The position numbers and the translations under genes were made by a program. This document shows positions 16,967-25,134 of a stretch of 64,000 bases of DNA, one piece after another. Below the pieces are notes generated by a model, which did no database searches, had not been told where the DNA came from, and was given only the letters and a program-made list of their open reading frames with translations. Origin of the DNA: an uncultured Pelagibacteraceae bacterium. GTDB taxonomy: Bacteria; Pseudomonadota; Alphaproteobacteria; Pelagibacterales; Pelagibacteraceae. The DNA is taken from assembly GCA_902630925.1 (NCBI GenBank), contig CACOWO010000002.1, positions 1 to 64,000 of the forward strand. Reading direction: 5' to 3'. How positions within the stretch are numbered: position 1 is the first letter of the stretch; each line of letters begins with the position of its first letter.

Positions 16967-19732
16967 TTAATGGGCCTCTCCCCAATTGTTTCCAGAGTTA
17001 ATACTGACTTCTAAAGGTATAGAAAACATATGATGATCCGAACTTGAAACTGACGTCATTGATTCTTTTACAATTTTTTTTACTTCAATCTCATCTTTTT
17101 TTAAACACTCAAAAATAAGTTCATCGTGTATTTGTAAAAGCATTTTTGCTTTCTTTTTTTCTTCAAGAACCTTATCAATTTTAATCATTGCCAATCTAAT
17201 AATATCTGCAGCAGATCCTTGTATTGGAGCATTAATTGCTGCTCTTTCCTGAAACGCTCGAACGCTAAAATTTTTATCATTAATTCCTCTTAAATGAATT
17301 CTTCTTCCAAAAATATTTGTTACAAAACCCTGCTTCCTACAAGTTTTAATTGTTGTATTCATATAATCTTTAATCTCAGGAAATTTTTTAAAATACGAAT
17401 TAATGAAACTTAAAGCTTCTTCGTTTGACACCGATATTTGTTTTGCTAATCCATATTGTGTTATTCCATAAATAATTCCAAAATTAATAGCCTTTGCTTT
17501 TCGTCTAAAATCATCTGTCACTTTAGCAATCGGAACATCAAAGACTTGGCTTGCTGTTAAAGAGTGGATGTCCTGATTGTTTTTAAAAGCTTTCTTTAAT
17601 TCCTTTACATCAGCCATATCAGCAAGAATTCTCATTTCTATTTGGTTGTAGTCCGCTGAAATAAGCAAATTATTTTTATCCGCTACAAATGCTTTTCTTA
17701 TTTCTTTTCCATCTAAAGTTTTTATAGGAATATTTTGTAAATTTGGATCACTCGAGGCTAGCCTACCAGTATTAGTTGCTGCGAGTAAGAAGGAAGTGTG
17801 AACTCTTTTTGTTTTTTTACTTATATGATCTTGCAAAGCATCTGTGTAAGTGCTTTTTAGTTTTGAAACCTGCCGCCATTCTAAAACTAAATTAGGAAAT
17901 TTATGTCCTGTTGAAGCTAAATCTTCTAAGATTTTAGCACTTGTAGCTAAACTACCTTTTTTTGTTTTTTTTAACTTAGCAATTTTTAAGTCATTATAAA
18001 TAATTTCTCCAAGTTGTTTTGGTGAACCAATATTGAATTTTTTACCTGATATTTTGTAAATTTCTTTTTCAATAGTTATCAATCTTTCCTCAAATTTCTT
18101 AGAAAGTTTTTTAAGATAAGCGTCATCAACTTTTATGCCGTTCATCTCAAGCCTTGAAAGGATTTTGATCATTGGTTTTTCAAATTCCTCATAAACTCTT
18201 TCTAACTTTTCCTCAGATACTCTTTCAGATAAAACTTCATATAATCTTAAAGTTATATCTGCATCTTCAGCAGCATATTCAGTAGCAGGTTTAATATCTA
18301 CGTCTGCAAAATTTAATTGTTTTTTTCCAGATCCTACTAAATCTTTATACGAAATAGTTTTATGACCAAGGTGCAATTCAGATAGAGTATCCATGTTGTG
18401 TCTATTATTTCCAGCATCTAATGTATACGAAAGTAACATCGTGTCTTCTACCGAGCTTAATTCGATGCCGTTATTTTTGAATATAATAAAATCATATTTT
18501 ATATTTTGGCCAACTTTTTTTATACTTGGATCTTCTAAAATTGGTTTAAGCTTTTTTAAAACTATATCCTTTTTTAATTCTGTTTTCTCTTTATGACCCA
18601 CTGGAATATAGAAAGCCTCATTGGCCTCATAACATACTGATATACCCACAAGATCCGCTTCTTGTGGATTTAGAGAAGAAGTTTCAGTATCGACCGCTAT
18701 AACTGATTTTTCATCAAGTTTTTTTATTAATTCGTCAAGTTGTTTTTCTTTTGAAATAGTTTTGTAGGTCTTAGTATTTATCTTATTATTTTTTTTTACT
18801 AAAGTTTTATCTTTAAAATCTTTTTTTGTTGGCTCACCATAAAAACTAATTGCTTGGCTTAACAGTCTATTAAATTCCATGTCTCTTAAAAAATCATACA
18901 ATTTATCTTTATTTATTTCTTTAATGATGAAATCTGCAGCATCATTCTTGAGTGGAACATCATCTTTTAAAGTAACTAATTGCTTGCTAATCATGGCTTT
19001 ATCTTTGTTAGACAATAATGTTTCTCTTCTTTTATTCTGAGGTATTTCTGATGCCTTCTTTAATAAATTTTCTAAAGTTTTGTATTTATTAATAAGTTCT
19101 GCCGCTGTCTTAATACCAATGCCTGGTACTCCTGGTACATTATCTGAACTGTCTCCAGCAAGCGATTGCACGTCAATTACTTGGTCTGGTTTAACTCCAA
19201 ATTTTTCAATTACCTCTTTCTCACCTATTACTTTACTTTTCATTGGATCAAATAATCTGACTTTATTTGATACTAGCTGCATCAAATCTTTATCTGATGA
19301 AATTACGGTGACCTTTGCACCTGCTTCTGTAATTTTTTTTGCATAAGTGGCTATAAGGTCATCTGCTTCATAATTTAAAAGTTCAATTGATGGTAAATTA
19401 AAGGCTTCAACAGATTTTCTTATATATTCAAACTGAGGAGCTAGATCATCAGGTGCTTCTGCCCTGTTTGCTTTGTAATCACTGTAAATTTCATTTCTAA
19501 AATTTTTTCTAGCTGAGTCAAATATAACAGCAAAATGTGTTGGTTTATTTTTTGAGCCATCAGATCTAGCATCCTCTAAAAGTTTAAAAAGCATTGAGCA
19601 AAATCCGCTAACAGCACCTGTTGGTAGTCCATCACTTTTTCTAGATAAAGGCGGTAACGCATAGTAAGCTCTGAAAATATAACCTGATCCATCAATGAGA
19701 TAAAAATGATCTGTTTTTTTTATTGAACTCAT
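16967..19732 (-). CDS. polA: DNA polymerase I
   Basis: Full-length polymerase of 921 residues for Okazaki maturation and repair. The 5'-nuclease domain (about 1-300) has YLIDGSGYIFRAY and ISSDKDLMQL. The 3'-5' exonuclease appears active: Exo I VIAVDTETSS, Exo II QNIKYDFIIF, Exo III YAAEDADITL. The polymerase has motif A SADYNQIEMRIL, the O-helix RRKAKAINFGIIYG and motif C LQIHDELIFE. No domain is lost despite the reduced genome. Divergent from an ABC ATPase across 42 bases. Confidence 0.97.
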   Translation of the reverse strand: MSSIKKTDHFYLIDGSGYIFRAYYALPPLSRKSDGLPTGAVSGFCSMLFKLLEDARSDGSKNKPTHFAVIFDSARKNFRNEIYSDYKANRAEAPDDLAPQFEYIRKSVEAFNLPSIELLNYEADDLIATYAKKITEAGAKVTVISSDKDLMQLVSNKVRLFDPMKSKVIGEKEVIEKFGVKPDQVIDVQSLAGDSSDNVPGVPGIGIKTAAELINKYKTLENLLKKASEIPQNKRRETLLSNKDKAMISKQLVTLKDDVPLKNDAADFIIKEINKDKLYDFLRDMEFNRLLSQAISFYGEPTKKDFKDKTLVKKNNKINTKTYKTISKEKQLDELIKKLDEKSVIAVDTETSSLNPQEADLVGISVCYEANEAFYIPVGHKEKTELKKDIVLKKLKPILEDPSIKKVGQNIKYDFIIFKNNGIELSSVEDTMLLSYTLDAGNNRHNMDTLSELHLGHKTISYKDLVGSGKKQLNFADVDIKPATEYAAEDADITLRLYEVLSERVSEEKLERVYEEFEKPMIKILSRLEMNGIKVDDAYLKKLSKKFEERLITIEKEIYKISGKKFNIGSPKQLGEIIYNDLKIAKLKKTKKGSLATSAKILEDLASTGHKFPNLVLEWRQVSKLKSTYTDALQDHISKKTKRVHTSFLLAATNTGRLASSDPNLQNIPIKTLDGKEIRKAFVADKNNLLISADYNQIEMRILADMADVKELKKAFKNNQDIHSLTASQVFDVPIAKVTDDFRRKAKAINFGIIYGITQYGLAKQISVSNEEALSFINSYFKKFPEIKDYMNTTIKTCRKQGFVTNIFGRRIHLRGINDKNFSVRAFQERAAINAPIQGSAADIIRLAMIKIDKVLEEKKKAKMLLQIHDELIFECLKKDEIEVKKIVKESMTSVSSSDHHMFSIPLEVSINSGNNWGEAH

Positions 19733-19774
19733 ATATACATATTACAATGAATTCTTAACTTAGATTAAATAATT

Positions 19775-20704
19775 ATGTCTAATAGTGCTTTAACTGTTGA
19801 AAATCTTAATAAAATCTATTCCAACTCTAAAACAAAAAAAGAAACAAAAGCCATTACAGATTTAACTTTTGATGTTAGAGAGGGAGAGGTGTTCGGACTA
19901 CTTGGGCCAAATGGCGCTGGCAAAACAACTTTTCTCAGTATTTTAGGAGGAACAGTAACAAAAACGTCTGGACGGGTTAATGTTTGGGGTTTCGATCTAG
20001 ATAAAAATCCAAGGCAAGTAAAAGCTTCCATAGGAATTGTTCCTCAAGAGGTAAACCTAGATGCTTTTTTCAGTCCAAAACAATTGTTAGAATTACAAGC
20101 TGGCCTTTACGGAATAGCCAAACAAGACAGAATCACAGACATAATACTACAAATGGTTTCTTTGAAGGGAAAGGCTAATGCATATTCAAGAAGTTTGTCT
20201 GGTGGTATGAAAAGAAGACTTTTGATTGCGAAAGCAATGGTTCATCAACCTCCAATATTAATTTTAGATGAGCCGACAGCAGGAGTGGATGTAGAGCTTA
20301 GAAATAATCTTTGGAATAATGTAAAAAAACTTAACAGTGAGGGTGTAACAATAATTTTAACTACTCACTATCTCTTGGAAGCACAAGAAATGTGTGATCG
20401 TATAGCTATTATTGATAAAGGCAATTTAGTCGCTTTAGATACGACCGAAAAACTTTTAGAAAAAATTAAAATAAAGAAAATTAATTTTAAAGTCAGAGAT
20501 GTAGATTCAAATCTACCTCTACTTATGAAAGGGATTAAATTTAAAATCATTTCAAAAAATCAAATTACTGCAACATATGAAAAAAATTCACTAAATTTTG
20601 GAGAAATAATTAATTATTTTAATCAAAACAATGTAAAAATTGAGGATATTTCTACTGACGATGGTGACTTAGAAGATGTATTTGTCCAATTAACAAAGCA
20701 CTAG
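19775..20704 (+). CDS. ABC-2-type transporter ATP-binding protein without adjacent permease
   Basis: Nucleotide-binding subunit of 309 residues. Walker A GPNGAGKTTF, signature LSGGMKRRL, Walker B ILILDEPTAG and switch histidine in TTHYLLEA are intact, so the ATPase should be active. The resemblance is to YadG/CcmA-like exporters with a C-terminal extension (about 225-309). A YadH-type permease gene is normally next to it, but bioY follows after 31 bases, so the partner must be elsewhere or lost. Substrate unknown. Confidence 0.85.
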   Translation: MSNSALTVENLNKIYSNSKTKKETKAITDLTFDVREGEVFGLLGPNGAGKTTFLSILGGTVTKTSGRVNVWGFDLDKNPRQVKASIGIVPQEVNLDAFFSPKQLLELQAGLYGIAKQDRITDIILQMVSLKGKANAYSRSLSGGMKRRLLIAKAMVHQPPILILDEPTAGVDVELRNNLWNNVKKLNSEGVTIILTTHYLLEAQEMCDRIAIIDKGNLVALDTTEKLLEKIKIKKINFKVRDVDSNLPLLMKGIKFKIISKNQITATYEKNSLNFGEIINYFNQNNVKIEDISTDDGDLEDVFVQLTKH

Positions 20705-20735
20705 ATTTTAATGAAAAAAATGTTTAATTAATCAT

Positions 20736-21287
20736 ATGGAATTAGTAAAAAATTTAAAACAATCAAAATTGACAAAATACGTATTCTTTGCTCTTTTAGG
20801 GAGCATAACGCTGGCTATATCGTCAAAAATTAAGATTCCATTCTACCCTGTGCCAATGACAATGCAAACATTAGTAATTTTAATGATAGGAATAAGTTTT
20901 GGGTGGAAACTGGGATTGGCAACTGTTTCTTTATATTTATTTGAGGGAATGATTGGATTACCTGTCTTTTCTGGAACTCCAGAAAAAGGAATAGGATTAA
21001 TTTACTTTACTGGTCCTACGATGGGTTATCTTTTAGGTTTTCTGGTAGCAGTTTATATTTCTGGTAAGTTTGTTTACGACAATAATTTACTGAAAAACTT
21101 TTTAAAACTTTTATTAGCTACAAGCTTTATTTATATTTTAGGTATTGCTTGGCTAGGAAATTTAATCGGCTGGGACAAACCTATTTTTCAGTTAGGGGCA
21201 CAACCATTCTTACTTGCTGAACTATTTAAAATTCTTATTGCTACCTTTGCAATTAATCAAATCAAAAAAATAAGGAAATTATTTTAA
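20736..21287 (+). CDS. bioY: Biotin transporter substrate-binding subunit BioY
   Basis: Membrane S-component of a biotin transporter, 183 residues with about six helices. Diagnostic segments are KIPFYPVPMTMQT near the N-terminus, GLPVFSG and FTGPTMGYLLGF. No BioM/BioN or EcfA/EcfT gene is adjacent, and the ABC ATPase upstream is not of the ECF type, so it may work alone or with a remote energising module. Biotin uptake would fit an auxotrophic, streamlined cell. It ends 2 bases before the convergent regA. Confidence 0.9.
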   Translation: MELVKNLKQSKLTKYVFFALLGSITLAISSKIKIPFYPVPMTMQTLVILMIGISFGWKLGLATVSLYLFEGMIGLPVFSGTPEKGIGLIYFTGPTMGYLLGFLVAVYISGKFVYDNNLLKNFLKLLLATSFIYILGIAWLGNLIGWDKPIFQLGAQPFLLAELFKILIATFAINQIKKIRKLF

Positions 21288-21289
21288 TT

Positions 21290-21862
21290 TTATCTTGGAG
21301 ATCTCTTTGAGAGTATTCTTTGAAGAGTTCTTCTATGCATTTTTAATCTTCGAGCTGTCTCTGAAACGTTTCTGTTACATAATTCAAAAACTCTATGTAT
21401 GTGTTCCCATTTTACTCGATCAGCCGACATTGGGTTTTCTGGAGGCTTAGCTTTTGACTCGGGTGAAGCTAACAGCGCTGACTCAACGTCGTCTGCATCC
21501 ACTGGTTTTGCTATATAATCAATCGCTCCTGCTTTAACAGCTGCTACTGCTGTAGGAAGATTCCCGTATCCCGTTAACATTACGATTCTGCTATCTTTTT
21601 TCATTTTGGATAGCTCTTTCACTACATCAAGACCATTTCCATCTTCTAGCCTAAGATCAACACATGCGAAGCTTGGGGGAGTAGATTTTACTATATTAAG
21701 CCCTTCAGCCACCGTTTTTGCCTCTTTTACTATAAATCCCTTCTTTTCCATTGCTCTAGCTAAGCGGCCCCTTAATGGGTCGTCATCGTCTAAAATAAGC
21801 AAGGTTTTATCAGCAAAGTCTGCCAATTTAAGCTGCTCTGGTAAATTTTTTTGTGCTCTCAT
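21290..21862 (-). CDS. regA: Redox response regulator RegA/ActR/PrrA
   Basis: Global redox regulator of about 190 residues. Receiver with acidic pocket LILDDDDP and phospho-Asp69 in CVDLRLEDGNG. The proline linker PPENPMSADRV is followed by the Fis-like helix-turn-helix NVSETARRLKMHRRTLQRIL, nearly invariant in this family. The ATG at 21862 is chosen; a GTG eight codons upstream is possible. The cognate sensor RegB lies 3.3 kb away on the same strand, separated by the polyamine operon, and no senC lies between. Confidence 0.92.
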   Translation of the reverse strand: MRAQKNLPEQLKLADFADKTLLILDDDDPLRGRLARAMEKKGFIVKEAKTVAEGLNIVKSTPPSFACVDLRLEDGNGLDVVKELSKMKKDSRIVMLTGYGNLPTAVAAVKAGAIDYIAKPVDADDVESALLASPESKAKPPENPMSADRVKWEHIHRVFELCNRNVSETARRLKMHRRTLQRILSKRSPR

Positions 21863-21886
21863 TGCTATTAATATGGGTACGAACAC

Positions 21887-22021
21887 TGTGAATACAACAG
21901 CTCAAAGAGGGTATTTTTTTCTTTACACAGAGTCAAAAAGACCTTAAACGCGGAATTAATAAGGTTTTTTTTACTAAATTTTTTAAAAAACCTTTGTGTA
22001 AACTAACGAGGGACACATGAA
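21887..22021 (+). promoter_or_regulatory. Structured leader/operator region of the polyamine operon
   Basis: This 135-base gap lies between divergent regA and the decarboxylase gene. An element AAAAAGACCTTA (21935-21946) recurs inverted as TAAGGTTTTTTT (21960-21971) and directly as AAAAAACCTT (21985-21994), spaced about 25 bases apart. The central copy could pair with either outer copy, giving two exclusive hairpins. TTTACACAGAG (21922-21932) and CTTTGTGTAAA (21992-22002) form an outer inverted repeat. GAGGG at 22009-22013 precedes the ATG. Whether it acts as RNA or as protein binding sites is open. Confidence 0.55.
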
Positions 22022-23203
22022 ATGGGAAAATTTAAATCAGTTAACGAACTAGTTAACTCATTAAAACCAGATTACCCCGTATATTGTATACGGCCAAGCG
22101 AGATAAAAAAGTCCGTAAATTTTTTTAGAGAAAATTTTCCAGGAAAGATTCTTTATGCGGTAAAAACAAACCCCAACGAAAAAATTATTAAGCAAATAAT
22201 TGCTAATGGAATAAACGAGTTTGATGTAGCTTCGTTAAGTGAAATTAAATTAATAAAAAAAATTTACCCAGAAGCAAAACTTCATTATATGCACACTGTT
22301 AAAAGTAAAGAAAGTATAGTTTCAGCATACAGTGAATATAATGTAAAAAGTTTTTCATTAGATAGTAAAGATGAATTAAGAAAAATTTTAGAAGCAACTA
22401 ATCAAGCAAAAGATTTAGAACTATTCGTAAGAATAGCAATTTCTAATGAGCATGCAGAAATTGATTTGTCTAGAAAATTTGGAGCCCTTCCATCGGAAGC
22501 TCTCGGACTTGTAAGGCTGTGTAAACAACACGCTAAAAAATTAGGAATAAGTTTTCATGTAGGCTCCCAGTGCATGCATAAGGTTTCTTATTCAAAAGGA
22601 ATAAAAGAAATTGGCAGTATAATTAAAAAAACAAAAATACTTCCTGATACGATTAATGTTGGGGGAGGCTTTCCTTCAATTTATCCAGATTTAAATCCTG
22701 AACCTTTAATAAATTATATGCAGGAAATTAAAAAAGAACTTAGTAATCTAAAATTAAATAAACTACCTGAAATTATATGTGAACCTGGAAGAGCTATTGT
22801 TGCTGAAAGTGGTTCTACAATTGTAAAAGTTATTTTAAGAAAAAAAAATAATCTTTATATTAATGATGGAACTTATGGATCTCTTTTTGATGCAGGAGGA
22901 CCAAACTTTGTCTTTCCATCAAAAATGATTGCCGAAGGAAGAGTTCAATCAAAAAAACTTACAGCATTTAGTTTTTTTGGACCAACCTGCGACGGCTTAG
23001 ATTATATGAAAGGACCATTTGTGTTACCTAACAATATCAAAGAGGGTGATTATATAGAACTTGGACAATTAGGAGCTTACAGCTTAACATTCAGAACAAA
23101 TTTCAATGGATTTTATTCAAATGAAATTCATGAACTAAGTGACAAACCAATTATGTCCATGTACGATGATCTTGATAAAAAAGTTGGATCATTAGTGGCT
23201 TAA
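22022..23203 (+). CDS. Fold III PLP decarboxylase, ornithine-decarboxylase type
   Basis: Alanine-racemase-fold amino-acid decarboxylase of 393 residues. PLP lysine Lys48 lies in YAVKTNP. GGGFPS is at 214-219, EPGR at 254-257 (phosphate loop), and GPTCDGLD at about 320-327 supplies the Cys and Asp of the partner subunit's active site, as in ODC. Expected to make putrescine from ornithine. Lysine, or arginine given the agmatinase-like neighbour, cannot be excluded. First gene of a tight three-gene operon; its stop overlaps the next ATG. Confidence 0.85.
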   Translation: MGKFKSVNELVNSLKPDYPVYCIRPSEIKKSVNFFRENFPGKILYAVKTNPNEKIIKQIIANGINEFDVASLSEIKLIKKIYPEAKLHYMHTVKSKESIVSAYSEYNVKSFSLDSKDELRKILEATNQAKDLELFVRIAISNEHAEIDLSRKFGALPSEALGLVRLCKQHAKKLGISFHVGSQCMHKVSYSKGIKEIGSIIKKTKILPDTINVGGGFPSIYPDLNPEPLINYMQEIKKELSNLKLNKLPEIICEPGRAIVAESGSTIVKVILRKKNNLYINDGTYGSLFDAGGPNFVFPSKMIAEGRVQSKKLTAFSFFGPTCDGLDYMKGPFVLPNNIKEGDYIELGQLGAYSLTFRTNFNGFYSNEIHELSDKPIMSMYDDLDKKVGSLVA

Positions 23204-24252
23204 TGGAAAAAAAAAATAGTCCAAAAATTGGACATAATAAAAAATCTCTTCTCAACTCTCCAGTAGAGCATATAGATATAAAATCGTTTGATGCACGTAA
23301 AATTATTGAAGGCATGAGTAAAATGTCTTTTACTTCAAGAGATACTGCGAGAGCAGCAGCAATTTATAATGAGATGTTAGCTGAAAAGGATTGTTCGATA
23401 TTTTTAACTTTAGCTGGTTCTACATCTGCTGGAGGTTGTATGGACCTTTACACAGATTTGGTTAAATATAATATGGTAGATGCCATAGTGGCGACAGGTG
23501 CATCCATTATTGACATGGATTTCTTTGAAGCATTGGGTTTTAAACATTATCAAGGATCTCAATTTGAAGATGATACAAAACTAAGAAAAAATTATATTGA
23601 TAGAATTTATGACACTTATATTGATGAAGAGGAATTACAAGCTTGTGATCAAACAATATGTGATGTGGCTAATTCACTAAAACCAAAAGCCTACACATCA
23701 AGAGAGTTTATCAAAGAATTAGGTAAATATTTAAAAAGTAATTCCAAAAAAAAGGGGTCAATAATTGAGACAGCCTATGATGAAAATGTTCCAATATTTT
23801 GCCCTGCATTTACTGATAGCTCTGCAGGCTTTGGTTTAGTAATGCACCAAGAACAAAATCCAGATAAACATATAACTATAGACTCTATAAGGGAGTTTAG
23901 AGAATTAACAGAAATCAAATTACAGTCTAAACAATCAGGATTATTAATGATAGGTGGTGGGGTACCTAAAAACTTTATACAAGACACGGTGGTATGTGCT
24001 GAACTTTTAGGAAAAAAGGTTGATATGCATAAATATGCTATACAAATTACTGTAGCTGATACTCGTGATGGAGCGTGCAGCAGTTCCACCCTTAAGGAAG
24101 CAAGTTCTTGGGGGAAAGTTGATATTACAAAAGAACAAATGGTTTTTGCAGAGGCAACAAGTGTGTTACCTTTAATTGCAAGTGATGCTTATCACCGAGA
24201 AAATTGGAAAAAAAGAGATAAAAAAAATTTCTCTAATATTTTTAAATCATAA
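23203..24252 (+). CDS. Deoxyhypusine-synthase-like polyamine aminobutyltransferase
   Basis: Protein of 349 residues from the deoxyhypusine synthase family. The NAD-binding core is evident (LTLAGSTSAGG, ATGASIIDMD, FCPAFTDSS, GGGVPKNF). The catalytic lysine is retained as Lys305 in EASSWGKV, 44 residues from the C-terminus as in the eukaryotic enzyme. Bacteria lack eIF5A, so the acceptor is not the usual protein. Transfer of an aminobutyl group to putrescine or agmatine, forming homospermidine-like polyamines, is the favoured guess. Sits between a decarboxylase and a ureohydrolase with no gaps. Confidence 0.82.
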   Translation: MEKKNSPKIGHNKKSLLNSPVEHIDIKSFDARKIIEGMSKMSFTSRDTARAAAIYNEMLAEKDCSIFLTLAGSTSAGGCMDLYTDLVKYNMVDAIVATGASIIDMDFFEALGFKHYQGSQFEDDTKLRKNYIDRIYDTYIDEEELQACDQTICDVANSLKPKAYTSREFIKELGKYLKSNSKKKGSIIETAYDENVPIFCPAFTDSSAGFGLVMHQEQNPDKHITIDSIREFRELTEIKLQSKQSGLLMIGGGVPKNFIQDTVVCAELLGKKVDMHKYAIQITVADTRDGACSSSTLKEASSWGKVDITKEQMVFAEATSVLPLIASDAYHRENWKKRDKKNFSNIFKS

Positions 24253-25134
24253 ATGAAATACCTTAGTCCAAAAAAAGGTTTTCTAGGCATTGATGCTGAA
24301 CAAAACGAATCTCATCAAGTAATTGTAGTTCCATTTGGTCTTGAAAAAACAGTAAGCTATGGGGGAGGCACAAAAAATGGACCTAAAGAAATTATAAAAG
24401 CATCCCACCAGGTAGAGCTGTTCGACGAGGAACTTAATAAAGAGCCTTATAAAGAAATAGGAATAAAAACATTAAAACCTTTTTCTATAAAAAATAAAAT
24501 AAGAAATGCTCTAGACCAACTATCAAAGATAAATGAAGATATTTTATCTGATGGTAAATTTCCTCTAGTTTTTGGCGGCGAGCACTCTATTACCCCTGGT
24601 TCAATCAAACCATTTACTAAAAAATATGATGAAATAACTCTCTTGCATTTTGATGCGCATGCTGACCTGAGAGAAAGTTATCATGGTGAAAAATTTTCTC
24701 ATGCTTCAGCTATAAAAAGGTGTTTAGATCACAAAAATTTAAAAGTTGTTTCATTTGGTATTAGAAATTTATCTAAAGAAGAAATGGATTTTTATAATCA
24801 TAATAAAGACAGAATTAAAATATTTTGGGGAAAAGATAAGCAAACTTGGGATTTGTCTATGCTGGATAAATTTTTTAAAAATAAAAATGTTTATATTACT
24901 TTTGACGTAGATGGATTTGATGCAAGTATAATGCCTGCGACTGGTACACCAGAACCTGGAGGCATGCTCTGGGAAGATGTTTTGCCTATAATAAAAAAAG
25001 TTTGTCAGATTTCAAATATAGTTGGAGCTGATATCAACGAACTAGCACCGATTAAAAATTTCGACTCTTATAATTTTCTTGTCGCTAAATTAGCTTATAA
25101 GATTATTTCATACTCTTTTGAATTTAAAAATTAA
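24253..25134 (+). CDS. speB: Agmatinase-like ureohydrolase
   Basis: Binuclear Mn hydrolase of 293 residues that removes urea from a guanidino compound. Metal ligands are visible in GGEHS (108-112), HFDAHAD (132-138) and FDVDGFD (217-223), followed by the conserved ATGTPEPGG. Agmatine to putrescine is the usual assignment, but an adjacent ODC-like enzyme and a DHS-like enzyme make guanidino-polyamines possible substrates. ATG follows the previous stop directly. Its end overlaps convergent regB by 11 bases. Confidence 0.83.
   Translation: MKYLSPKKGFLGIDAEQNESHQVIVVPFGLEKTVSYGGGTKNGPKEIIKASHQVELFDEELNKEPYKEIGIKTLKPFSIKNKIRNALDQLSKINEDILSDGKFPLVFGGEHSITPGSIKPFTKKYDEITLLHFDAHADLRESYHGEKFSHASAIKRCLDHKNLKVVSFGIRNLSKEEMDFYNHNKDRIKIFWGKDKQTWDLSMLDKFFKNKNVYITFDVDGFDASIMPATGTPEPGGMLWEDVLPIIKKVCQISNIVGADINELAPIKNFDSYNFLVAKLAYKIISYSFEFKN

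Noticed and set aside
17876..17886. Further ATTCTAAA half-sites inside polA and infB
   Set aside because: They lack the second half-site and are in coding sequence; chance matches in AT-rich DNA.
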